A stretch of DNA of 64,000 nucleotides from assembly GCF_026151205.1 (NCBI RefSeq), contig NC_087081.1, positions 4,111,746-4,175,745 on the forward strand, written 5' to 3'. Shown piece after piece: positions 33,354 to 44,786 of this stretch. Source of the DNA: Bolinopsis microptera (lineage: Eukaryota; Ctenophora; Tentaculata; Lobata; Bolinopsidae). The notes under the pieces were generated by a model. It searched no databases. It worked only from the letters and a program-made list of their open reading frames with translations, and was not told the DNA's origin. The translations under genes were made by a program, and so were the position numbers. Positions within the stretch are counted from its first letter, which is position 1, and each line of letters opens with the position of its first letter.

Positions 33354-33511
33354 GGCAAGTTTCCATAAATGAAATTTTATTATCAGCGCTGATAATCGCT
33401 TATCGGGCGCTTTTTCGGCGCTTTAAAAAAAACAGCCGTTTACAATCGATTATGGCGCTCAATAAGCGATTATCAGCGCTGATAATAAAATTTCATTTAT
33501 GGAAACTTGCC
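33354..33511. mobile_element. Palindromic 158-bp MITE with 8-bp target duplication
   Basis: Flanked by CATAATAT at 33346-33353 and 33512-33519. The termini GGCAAGTTTCCATAAATGAA and its exact inverse extend for about 60 bp per arm, with nested AGCGCTGATAATCGCTTAT. It shares its right half with the 78-bp element at 8922-8999. The 8-bp duplication suggests mobilisation by a hAT-type transposase. Non-coding. Confidence 0.92.
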
Positions 33512-33697
33512 CATAATATATTGTATTATATGTATATAGATGTATACATCTATCTATATACTTATATACTTCACGACAATCTGTTGTAAAACAGGGGTTT
33601 CAGAAAAGACACTTCCCGATACTCCTGAAACTTGAAACCTTTTTGCAGTCGATTTGGTCAACATCTAGACGCTCTGCAATTTCAGATCTCTAACTCA

Positions 33698-33940
33698 ACT
33701 TTAACATGATTTTTGAGGCACCTGAATATGGTGATTTTGGGTTTTTTACCTAATTTCGTATAACATGCTGGCGCGTATTTTGCGCGAATTTCTTAGAAAC
33801 CTCCACATAACTATTTCTTATTCCTGTCATCTTAAACATTGAATTATAATGTTTTGAACTTAAATTATGCCTGCTGAACGACTTTCGATGAGTCTTAATG
33901 CCTGGAAAAACAGGAAAGGGGTATAATATAGGGATAAATA
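33698..33940 (+). repeat. Dispersed repeat, copy B
   Basis: Second copy of the repeat at 27,138-27,385, same orientation, with small indels. Confidence 0.8.
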
Positions 33941-34589
33941 GTATAGTTAGTATAATGGCGGCGGTCGTGCTTGCCAGCACTGTGATCATCAACTCTTTAA
34001 AACTTTAAAAGATCGAGGTATCTTGTTTTAACGGTAGTACCAGTAAGGAAGTAACAAGAAAATTTATATATCGGGGATATTTAATAGCTAAACAAATGTG
34101 TTTCACCTCCCCGCCAGTATGTATAAGACTCATCAGTCATCATTATATCCTATCAGAAGCTGCATATTATAGCAACCCTTCGAAGAAAGCATACCATCTT
34201 GCACGGTTAAAGACTGGTGCAGTTAAGGAGGTGGTCCGCAGATTGCGTGATGACCGTGAAGACGCCTATTTCTAAACCTCTCAATAGGTTCAATAGGTAG
34301 GTAGGTTAGCTCGACTGTTAAAGACTTTGAGTCCACATACTTATAGGTGAGATATTTGACAGCTTTGATAAATAGCAGCTTATGAGTTACAATAGATAAT
34401 ACGAATACGATCATGTATCTCACTTTCTCACTTTACAGTAATTCAAACCATGAAATCATGTAAAATAACTTTGCGAATGTTTCCAGAGCAACTACTGCAG
34501 AAATGGCGCGCTTACACTAAATTTCATAATCCAGTATTTCCCCTCTATTACGCGGTGCTAAATAACTGCGTTCTATACAAGAGACTGCG

Positions 34590-34736
34590 TTATAAAGGAC
34601 CTGGTATATATTTTTTATTACACCTGTAATACAAAAGACCGAGTTATAAAGGACCTGGTATATATTTTTTATTACACCTGTAATACAAAAGACCGAGTTA
34701 TAAAGGACCTGGTATATATTGTTTTATAATTGCACC
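34590..34736. repeat. 54-bp tandem repeat, ~2.7 copies
   Basis: TTATAAAGGACCTGGTATAT begins at 34590, 34644 and 34698, almost without divergence. Confidence 0.92.
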
Positions 34737-34739
34737 GAA

Positions 34740-36290
34740 TATGTTTTCGGTTGCTCTCATATAGGTCAAAGGGGAGTTATATTTATAATGGACCTGCAGT
34801 ATATCATCAAATTATGTCAATTCCAACCCCTAACAATGGATGTTTGAGCATTCGGCTTAAAAGCCATGGACATCGCGAGTGGTAAAGTAATCAGTAATTG
34901 TCATGGGACTTTGCATAACAATGTACCAAGACTGAGGCGGGCACAGCGAACCCTTAGGCCTTACACCTTGGTCAAACCTGACCAATCTTATAGTTATAGA
35001 GTCATGTATAAATGACAATGCTAAATCTTATCTTGCAGTTAGTAGTTACCATGGAGATATAATCATGATTGGAGCGACAGTAAAGCGTAGTAAAATGGAC
35101 AGGTGGTGTCAAAATCACGAATTAGATACATAACATTGTCTAAACAGGATTAAACAGGATTAAACATAAATTTGAGAGCCCTAACATCCACGTCTTAACT
35201 ATACATCAATAGAGAAATAAATAAATAAATAATGCGCAAGAACGTGTTATTAAAATAAAAATTTAAAAAACCATTAATATTAAATTTGTTTACGATGGCA
35301 GACATCAATTTTTTTCAAAGCATTCTTTGGTACTGCCCGGCCCAGCTGTTAGTTACCATAGTTACACTACATGTTACACTACAAGTTACACTCTACTAGT
35401 TACCATAGTAACACACTGCCCGGCCCACAGCATCACAGGGGTTACAAATGCTTCATACAACTTTATCTTTGTAATGAGGGCTATGCGGGTTCCAGCACCC
35501 CATAATTTGTTGCACTTCTTATTATTAATATGACGCGGTACCCTCGTATTACTACCAATAAATATGCTGATCTGCTCACTGCAACTGCGACGTTACACCA
35601 TCCTTAGAGTGGGTTACTAAATCCAAATGGAAAATGTTTGGACACGATCTGAGAAGCAGTACTAGTAGTTTCTGCTTGATACGCTAGGGACTCCAGATAC
35701 ACCTTTCTACTTTTCTAGACCTATTTTTGACCGTAGAATCAACTAAAAGTGGTTTTGAAATGAAAGGTCTGAGTTTCCCAAGTTAATTTCGTTGGCATAT
35801 CAACAAAATTTCCATGAAGATAACTAAAACACAGCCGTACATGATGTTATCAAAATTAAGTTATTATTCCAGGTGGTCAAAATGTGCCCTTTTTTGCTTA
35901 AAGTTGGAATAATTTTCTGTAGTTATATTAACTCTACACCGCAGTAAGCTCTTATCTTCGCTGTTAGTAGTTAATATAGGGTAGTAACTTGTTCAAAACT
36001 ATTTTTAGTGACCTTTATAATAGAATAAATAATTAAATAACTAAATAATCCAGAAGAATTGACTAAACTGAAACACATTGCCTCAAACCGTATTTTATGG
36101 AGAAATTTATATTAGTAATTAAATTACGGCTATATGTTTTACTGGACTTCGTTGTAGACTTATCTTATTTAGGATGTTTAACTAACTATTTGTGATTTGT
36201 GTAAAGTTGGATAACTATAATAATCAAAATTGCAAAAAAATGGAAAATTGCGTTATTTCGACTGAATATAACAGCTGCAAATAGTTAGAT
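34740..36290. other. non-coding, scattered X-box-like palindromes
   Basis: No gene. X-box-like sequences occur at 35047 (AGTTACCATGGAGA), 35351 (TTACCATAGTTAC) and 35398 (TTACCATAGTAAC), the last two with nearby repeats of GTTACACTAC. Confidence 0.5.
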
Positions 36291-36560
36291 TACTAAATTC
36301 TTTCCTAAAATAAAAAATAAAAATAGACGATAGAGCCCACTATTGGGGAGAGTATTATAAACTGAAGATCGCTAGCAGAAGTAAGGGGCAGCAACATTAT
36401 AACATTATAAGCGACCACTTATCAAGAAGAATAAATCTGCCAAGCTGCTACCGATATAAACGTACCAGATGCTACTATAAACTAATAATAAGATCAAAGG
36501 CGATAACATACGATAACTAACAAGCAGGTTCGATGGAAACCTTTGGGTGGGGGGGGGGGG

Positions 36561-36868
36561 GTTACCATGGGAACCTTTGGGTGGCTGACCGAGACAAATA
36601 TACCTACCTTATCAGACATAATTGTCAATTGTCATGGACAAGTTTTTCACGGACATAATTATTCACGCTCAGGTCTTCAGCGTGAAAGTACGTGACAATT
36701 ATGTCCGATAAGGTATGTTGCTGAAAGAAGTTGGGACAAACTCTAAAGTTATATGGGGGGAGGGTTACCATGGTAATACAGAGGAGGGTTACCATTGGTA
36801 ACATTACCAAACTCTAAAGAGAGGAGGGTTACCATGGTAATACAGAAGAGGGTTACCATGGCAACATT
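36561..36868. promoter_or_regulatory. Cluster of X-box-like palindromes
   Basis: GGTTACCATGGGAACC (36561), GGTTACCATGGTAATAC (36763), GTTACCATTGGTAAC (36788), GTTACCATGGTAATAC (36828) and GTTACCATGGCAAC (36851). These fit the RFX-type X-box (GTNRCC N0-3 RGYAAC). The cluster is duplicated at 41,470-41,785. Binding is inferred. Confidence 0.55.
36607..36713. mobile_element. 107-bp pogo-type MITE
   Basis: The ends CCTTATCAGACATAATTGTC and GACAATTATGTCCGATAAGG are inverted copies flanked by TA, as in the 22.6 kb element. It recurs at 41,519-41,625 through the segmental duplication. Confidence 0.85.
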
Positions 36869-38211
36869 ACCAAACTCTCAAGAGGAACTGTAAACCCTGA
36901 TGCGGGACAGGGATATATGGAGGGGGTTATCTGTCGTATAATGGACTCTTAGTTCCGACTTAGTAATAAAGTAGTAGCTATAATGCTTTTGGACACGAAT
37001 TAGGGAAACACACGACGTAAGGAAATCTTTGTAAGACTACAACATTAGAGCCTGTAAAAACATTTAACTTTAAGATAAGCACTCTTTCAAGTAAAATTCA
37101 TATATAATCATCATAGTTTATTAACTCAGACGTAAAAATTGCAACTGAGGCAAAATTTAATCAGTCAAAATTCGTTACATATAAGTAATTATAGATGGGG
37201 TTCAACTCCACTCGGAAAATGTTAGTATCTGTATAGTATGAAACAAACTAAACACTTTAGTTAAGCTGTAAAAACATATAAATTTAAGTAGTAGCTGTGA
37301 CCACGTGATGACCATATAAGGAGTGTCAGGGACACTCACTTTTGTGACGTTATATAATTATTGTTCAAATTGATACTTGCAGTAGCGCGCGACCGCCACT
37401 TAATACTTAATGTGTAATATGATCTTAATGCTTAATACTACAAGATGTTTTCTGTAATTGGTATGACTCGTATCTCTTGTCTGCAGTGGCTCACACTCTG
37501 ATGATGTTTCTCTATTTGGAGATTTTCGGACTTTCAGACTACCTTAACATATAGTTGAGCGTGTACCATGACAACCTAGCACCCTGCCTAAACGTTCGGA
37601 ACTCCCGGACCTATGTGGTAAGCCTGTTCCCGGAGCAAAACACAAAATCTTTTGTCTGCTGACAGCTGCTGCTGTAGCAGTGACTGTTAAATTTTAGGTT
37701 ACAGACGAGGTGACAGCAGTGGCGTAACGTTACCATGGCGACATGGTGGACCTTTTAGACAACGATGGAGATAGTTAGGTGACTGAGTCGTTCATTTTAC
37801 TCCTTCATAAAGTAATTCATTTTTAACTTGTCTCGTTAGTAGACAAATTTTCCCAATTCGGTCCGATAAAAAGGGATAAAGGCGACCAAGGAAACTCAAA
37901 TGACCGACACTGACTGATTGTGTGCGCTCGATTTATCAAGGGATATTTAACAAATAAAATGAACAGGTAGTAACGGTGAAGACATTCAACTTGAACTTCA
38001 TTGCTATGTCATGGGGCAAGTTTAATTTAATTCTCAAAAGAAAATAACTGAATTTTGCTTTTTCCAATAAAACGGAACACCTCTTAAATGCTTAAGAATG
38101 CCACTAGAAATTAACTTTCTTAAGCTTAGGTTACTTGGGTGAGCTTTATATCTTACTGATTTCTGTTTTCATGAAATATTGCTCGTTCTCCTTTGGAGAG
38201 ACAAAACTTAA

Positions 38212-39415
38212 GGGGGGGGGGGGGGGGGGGGGGGTTCACCCTGATTTTTTTTGTGAAAATAGCAGTTGACCAACAAACTAGGACCAGTGACCAAACTTTT
38301 GAGGGGGTCTCGACCCCAACCGCCAAACGGTGCCTGCGGGGCAGCCACGCCCATATTTTGTCCAAATTAGGCCCAATTTAGCCAAATACCCTTAACATGC
38401 CCAGATTTTAGGTGATCTACTTGTAGCTAGTGGTTCCCTGAACTCGTATATGAATTTTCATCAAGATTGGACAAAAAATGGCAGAGTTATGAGCCAAAAA
38501 CCATATAACCATATTTGGGCATACGCACCAATTTTGATCTATTTTGGCCCATAAATTGGTCAAATATCAATATTTTGAAATGAAACCAACTTTATATGGA
38601 AGGTAAGTCTATACTACACATTATCTATGATTATTAGCTCAGTATCTACCTAACTGTGGATTCTGTGTTCAAATAATCGCAAAAACTGAACAAAATTGCC
38701 CATATCTCAGTTCGCGATATTTGCAAAACTGACTTCGCTCAAAACAATAGAACTCAATAGGGTTTGAATATTTTTACATGAAATTTCAGAATCAACGTAG
38801 AATCGCATTTCGACCTTAAGTTTTGGGACAGAATTTTGAGTTAGGCCTTTAAACAAATTTGGCGGCCAAATTCTGAAATTTGCCGGGCATTTTTCAGAAT
38901 TTGGCCGCCAAATTTTTTTAAAGGCCTAACTCAAAATTCTGTCCCAAAACTTAAGGTCGAAATGCGATTCTACGTTGATTCTGAAAATTTCATGTAAAAA
39001 TATTGAAACCCTATTGAGTTCTATTGTTTTGAGCGAAGTCAGTTTTGCTAATATCGCGAACTGAGATATGGGCAATTTTGCGATTATTTGAACACAGAAT
39101 TCACAGTTAGGTAGATATTGAGCTGATATCTATACTATGCTATAGAGATGCTATAGAGATGCTATAGAGATTGTGTAGTATAGACTTAACTTTTATATAA
39201 AGTTGGTTCCATTCAAAAATATTGATATTTGACTAATTTATGGGCCAAAATCGATCAAAATTGGTGCGTATGCCCAAATATGGTCATATGGTTTTTGGCT
39301 CATAACTCAGCCATTGTTTGTCCAATCTTAATGAAAATTCATGTACGAGTTCAGGGAACCACAAGCTACAAGTAGAGCACCTAAAATTTGGGTTTTGGGC
39401 ATGTTAAGGGTGACA
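38212..39415. repeat. G-tract foldback element, full palindrome
   Basis: Starts with 23 G residues (38212-38234), then TTCACCCTGATTTTTTTTG. The arms of about 550 bp meet near 38,875 (CGGCCAAATTCTGAAATTTG with CAGAATTTGGCCGCCAAA). The right arm runs into the CRE/E-box module at 39,415. Near 39,145 the 12-bp unit ATGCTATAGAG is repeated three times. Non-coding. Confidence 0.88.
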
Positions 39416-40082
39416 GGGGGCTGACCAGGCCAGAACCCAATTGATTGGGCCTGAGGTCACGTGATTATGAGCCTGAGGTCACGTGACTATGACGTCACCA
39501 GACCTTCCTCTCCGTTTCCCGCTCATTGGACCAGGTGAGCTTGCATGCATGTGAAAGTGGGTGTAAGTATAGCTGTACTGTAGTTTATACCTAATTAAAC
39601 CCCTATAGAAACCGACAATTTATTTTCTGGCAGAAAGCTAGAAATTTACCAAAATATCGTCATTGTTTTAAATTTAATTTGATGACCATTCCTGACCTAA
39701 AATCGCACGAGAAATCGATTAAACTTGGTTTCAGAACTCACAATGCTTCCTTATGCCTCAAAATCCATGTTTTATCGATACAATCAACATATCGATCCTG
39801 TAGTTCAACTTATTACTTAAAGGGTTCAAGTATAGTTACGCGGTAGACAAACTAAAACAAAATTTTAATTGTAGGTTTATAACCTACCAGGACGTGCGCC
39901 GAGTTAAACTCGTCGAAGGTAATATTTGGAACAAATATTTTACGAGTATCACCCGTTAAATAAACTTATATGTATAAAAACCTTGTGTTATGTGGCAGTT
40001 TTATTGCAATTTGTGCAATTTCAGTTGGGCAGCTTTTTTAAGTGTCTGTTATTTCATTTTCGTAAACATCAGCAATGTCACG

Positions 40083-40196
40083 ATGACTAATATTCTTCGT
40101 GACATGACTGCTCAGGACGGACTGTACAGGGAGGCAACAGAGCTCAGTTGCGCTTGCAACAAATAAGCGAAGGAGGAGTGCTCTGTTGTCGCAAGT
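40083..40196 (+). pseudogene. Dead copy of exon 1 of the 44.8 kb gene
   Basis: Starts at the same ATG context and shares most of exon 1, but it lacks single bases at several places (for example GAGGCTCAG is GAGCTCAG and CTTGGCAAC is CTTGCAAC) and the splice donor. The frame is therefore lost and no further exons follow. It marks where segmental copy 1 ends. Confidence 0.85.
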
Positions 40197-41203
40197 AAAG
40201 TGCAGAGGAAGTCCCAATTTTTTGTGTCGTATTGTGATTGAATACAATCACGATATGTATTACTACTTACATCACCCACCAAATGCGATATGAACAACTT
40301 GGTTTGATTGTCGAGGAAAAGAAGAGGTCTGGTAATACAGGTAGGCTGGTTTAGATTAGCACAATTGACGGTACAGAGATGTTTATTTATTACAAATGTG
40401 ATTATCTTAACCCCACTGATTCATCATTGAAATCAATAAAATGACAGTACAGCAGGCTATCGTTTCGATCTTGACTGTGCCATTGGTGCAGTTTCTGCGA
40501 AAATTAGTTTATGAAACTCTTATATCGCCGCGCGATCGTATGGTTAACGTTTTTCAGTTTCAGACCTCTTCACTTAGTAATTCCTGATTACTAAAATCTG
40601 CCGAGATTTACTGAACTCCAACTACAAATATTGGCTATTTAAGTATTCTTGAAACGAAAAATTCACTAAGTTTTTTTGAAAGGCATTTTTCTCCGTGTTT
40701 CATGCGGTTTGATCACTTTTGGCGGAAAAAATATTTTGAATTTTCGAAATTTTTTATAAGTCTCGAAAAAAAATGTAAGTGAAAAATTTTCAAATTTTTT
40801 CTAAAAACTACTTTTCTCCGTGTTTTAAGCTATTCCGATCATTTTGAGCCAATAAAAAATTTTTAGAATTTTGCTAATTAGTTAATTGATAATTATCCAA
40901 TTAACTTATTATCTGACGTAAAAGTTGTTTTGAACAAAAGTTTTTCTTCCTGATAATATGAACACACTCGATTGATCCGCAACCTTTTACGATGTTCACA
41001 ACTAAAGATATTCGACAAACAAGAAAGGTGGTAAAAAGTGGTAAAGTGGCAAAAAGTGGCCTTAAGACAAGTGGAAAAGTTTGGAAAAGTTGGTCAGCCA
41101 TAAAGGGCACCTAATGGGACTCAAAAACGTCAAAAATCCTCTGAAAGCTTCGTGTGTCAGCAGATCGATTTTTTCAGACGGATCTGTCTGTACTAAATTA
41201 CTA
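40197..41203. other. Unique spacer between the duplicated segments
   Basis: AT-rich, no gene. 40,670-40,870 has near-repeats of TTTTTCTCCGTGTTT and AATTTTCGAAATTTTTT. Confidence 0.5.
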
Positions 41204-41518
41204 AATTCTTTCCTAAAATAAAAAATAAAAATAGACGATAGAGCCCACTATTGGGGAGAGTATTAAACTGAAGATCGCTAGCAGAAGTAAGGGGCAGCAA
41301 CATTATAACATTATAAGCGACCACTTATCAAGAAGAATAAATCTGCCAAGCTGCTACCGATATAAACGTACCAGATGCTACTATAAACTAATAATAAGAT
41401 CAAAGGCGATAACATACGATAACTAACAAGCAGGTTCGATGGAAACCTTTGGGTGGGAGGGGGGGGGGGGGGGTTACCATGGGAACCTTTGGGTGGCTGA
41501 CCGAGACAAATATACCTA

Positions 41519-41625
41519 CCTTAGCAGACATAATTGTCAATTGTCATGGACAAGTTTTTCACGGACATAATTATTCACGCTCAGGTCTTCAGCGTGAAAG
41601 TACGTGACAATTATGTCCGATAAGG
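41519..41625. mobile_element. 107-bp pogo-type MITE (duplicate)
   Basis: Same element as 36607-36713 with one base changed in the left terminus (CCTTAGCAGAC), flanked by TA. Confidence 0.85.
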
Positions 41626-44099
41626 TATGTTGCTGAAAGAAGTTGGGACAAACTCTAAAGTTATATGGGGGAGGGTTACCATGGTAATACAGAGGAGGGT
41701 TACCATTGGTAACATTACCAAACTCTAAAGAGAGGAGGGTTACCATGGTAATACAGAGGAGGGTTACCATGGTAACATTACCAAACTCTAAAGAGGAACT
41801 GTAAACCCTGATGCGGGACAGGGATATATGGAGGGGGTTATCTGGCGTATAATGGACTCTTAGTTCCGACTCAGTAATAAAGTAGTAGCTATAATGCTTT
41901 TGGACACGAATTAGGGAAACACACGACGTAAGGAAATCTTCGTAAGACTACAACATTAGAGCCTGTAAAAACATTTAACTTTAAGATAAGCACTCTTTCA
42001 AGTAAAATTCATATATAATCATCATAGTTTATTAACTCAGACGTAAAAATTGCAACTGAGGCAAAATTTAATCAGTCAAAATTCGTTACATATAAGTAAT
42101 TATAGATGGGGTTCAACTCCACTCGGAAAATGATAGTATCTGTATAGTATGAAACAAACTAAACACTTTAGTTAAGCTGTAAAAACATATAAATTTAAGT
42201 AGTAGCTGTGACCACGTGATGACCATATAAGGAGTGTCAGGGACACTCACTTTTGTGACGTTATATATAATTATTGTTCAAATTGATACTTGCAGTAGCG
42301 CGCGACCGCCACTTAATACTTAATGTGTAATATGATCTTAATGCTTAATACTACAAGATGTTTTCTGTAATTGGTATGACTCGTATCTCTTGTCTGCAGT
42401 GGCTCACACTCTGATGATGCTTCTCTATTTGGAGATTTTCGGACTTTCAGACTACCTTAACATATAGTTGAGCGTGTACCATGACAACCTAGCACCCTGC
42501 CTAAACGTTCGGAACTCCCGGACCTATGTGGTAAGCCTGTTCCCGGAGCAAAACACAAAATCTTTTGTCTGCTGACAGCTGCTGCTGTAGCAGTGACTGT
42601 TAAATTTTAGGTTACAGACGAGGTGACAGCAGTGGCGTAACGTTACCATGGCGACATGGTGGACCTTTTAGACAACGATGGAGATAGTTAGGTGACTGAG
42701 TCGTTCATTTTACTCCTTCATAAAGTAATTCATTTTTAACTTGTCTCGTTAGTAGACAAATTTTCCCAATTCGGTCCGATAAAAAGGGATAAAGGCGACC
42801 AAGGAAACTCAAATGACCGACACTGACTGATTGTGTGCGCTCGATTTATCAAGGGATATTTAACAAATAAAATGAACAGGTAGTAACAGTGAAGACATTC
42901 AACTTGAACTTCATTGCTATGTCATGGGGCAAGTTTAATTTAATTCTCAAAAGAAAATAACTGAATTTTGCTTTTTCCAATAAAACGGAACACCTCTTAA
43001 ATGCTTAAGAGTGCCACTAGAAATTAACTTTCTTAAGCTTAGGTTACTTGGGTGAGCTTTATATCTTACTGATTTCTGTTTTCGTGAAATATTGCTCGTT
43101 CTCCTTTGGAGAGACAAAACTTAAGGGGGGGGGGGGGGGTTCACCCTGATTTTTTTGCGAAGATAGCAGTTGACCAACAAACTAGGACCAGTGACCAGTG
43201 AACTTTTGAGGGGGTCTCGGACCCCAACCGCCAAACGGTGCCTGCGGGGCAGCCACGCCCATATTTTGTCCAAATTAGGCCCAATTTAGCCAAATACCCT
43301 TAACATGCCCAGATTTTAGGTGATTTACTTGTAGCTAGTGGTTCCCTGAACTCGTATATGAATTTTCATCAAGATTGGACAAAAAATGGCTGAGTTATGA
43401 GCCAAAAACCATATAACCATATTTGGGCATACGCACCAATTTTGATCGATTTTGGCCCATAAATTGGTCAAATATCAATATTTTGAAATGAAACCAACTT
43501 TATATGGAAGGTAAGTCTATACTACACATTATCTATGATTATTAGCTCAGTATCTACCTAACTGTGGTCCTGTGGATTCTGTGTTCAAATAATCGCAAAA
43601 ACTGAACAAAATTGCCCATATCTCAGTTCGCGATATTTGCAAAACTGACTTCGCTCAAAACAATAGAACTCAATAGGGTTTGAATATTTTTACATGAAAT
43701 TTCAGAATCAACGTAGAATCGCATTTCGACCTTAAGTTTTGGGACAGAATTTTGAGTTAGGCCTTTAAAAAAATTTGGCGGCCAAATTCTGAAATTTGCC
43801 GGGCATTTTTAGGTAGATATTGAGCTGATATCTATACTATGCTATAGAGATGCTATAGAGATGCTATAGAGATTGTGTAGTATAGACTTAACTTTTATAT
43901 AAAGTTGGTTCCATTCAAAAATATTGATATTTGACTAATTTATGGGCCAAAATCGATCAAAATTGGTGCGTATGCCCAAATATGGTCATATGGTTTTTGG
44001 CTCATAACTAGCTCAGCCATTGTTTGTCCAATCTTAATGAAAATTCATGTACGAGTTCAGGGAACCACAAGCTACAAGTAGAGCACCTAAAATTTGGGT

Positions 44100-44660
44100 T
44101 TTGGGCATGTTAAGGGTGACAGGGGGCTGACCAGGCCAGAACCCAATTGATTGGGCCTGAGGTCACGTGATTATGAGCCTGAGGTCACGTGACTATGACG
44201 TCACCAGACCTTCCTCTCCGTTTCCCGCTCATTGGACCAGGTGAGCTTGCATGCATGTGAATGTGGGTGTAAGTATAGCTGTACTGTAGTTTATACCTAA
44301 TTAAACCCCTATAGAAACCGACAATTTATTTTCTGGCAGAAAGCTAGAAATTTACCAAAATATCGTCATTGTTTTAAATTTAATTTGATGACCATTCCTG
44401 ACCTAAAATCGCACGAGAAATCGATTAAACTTGGTTTCAGAACTCAACAATGCTTCCTTATGCCTCAAAATCCATGTTTTATCGATACAATCAACATATC
44501 GATCCTGTAGTTCAACTTATTACTTAAAGGGTTCAAGTATAGTTACGCGGTAGACAAACTAAAACAAAATTGTAGGTTTATAACCTACCAGGACGTGCGC
44601 CGAGTTAAACTCGTCGAAGGTAATATTTGGAACAAATATTTTACGAGTATCACCCGTTAA
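44100..44660. repeat. Inner left inverted repeat of the 5.46-kb unit
   Basis: Complement of 47,428-48,000. Includes TTTCTGGCAGAAAGCTAGAA and ACCGACAATTTATTTTCTGG, found inverted at 47,740-47,780. The part at 44,560-44,640 has small differences from the right copy. Confidence 0.92.
44157..44207 (-). promoter_or_regulatory. CRE plus double E-box module upstream of the spliced gene
   Basis: Two GGTCACGTGA boxes and TGACGTCA in 50 bp, about 580 bp upstream of the first ATG. Mirrored downstream of the gene at 47,883-47,933. A promoter role is plausible, not shown. Confidence 0.45.
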
Positions 44661-44786
44661 ATAAACTTATATGTATAAAAACCTTGTGTTATGTGGCAGT
44701 TTTATTGCAATTTGTGCAATTTCAGTTGGGCAGCTTTTTTAAAGTGTCTGTTATTTCAATTTTCGTAAACCATCAGCAATGTCACG

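Larger units (their letters stand above)
36291..40196. repeat. Large segmental duplication, copy 1
   Basis: From TTACTAAATTCTTTCC (36291) to the dead exon near 40,196 it matches copy 2 (from 41,204), offset about 4.9 kb, with very few substitutions. It holds an X-box cluster, a 107-bp pogo-type MITE, a full palindromic G-tract foldback and the flank of the spliced gene at 44.8 kb. Copy 2 lacks ~320 bp of the foldback. Confidence 0.92.

Noticed and set aside
36625..36810. Minus-strand 61-codon frame (and its 77-codon twin at 41.5 kb)
   Set aside because: It reads through the X-box cluster and a MITE and differs between the two duplicates only by repeat slippage; not a gene.
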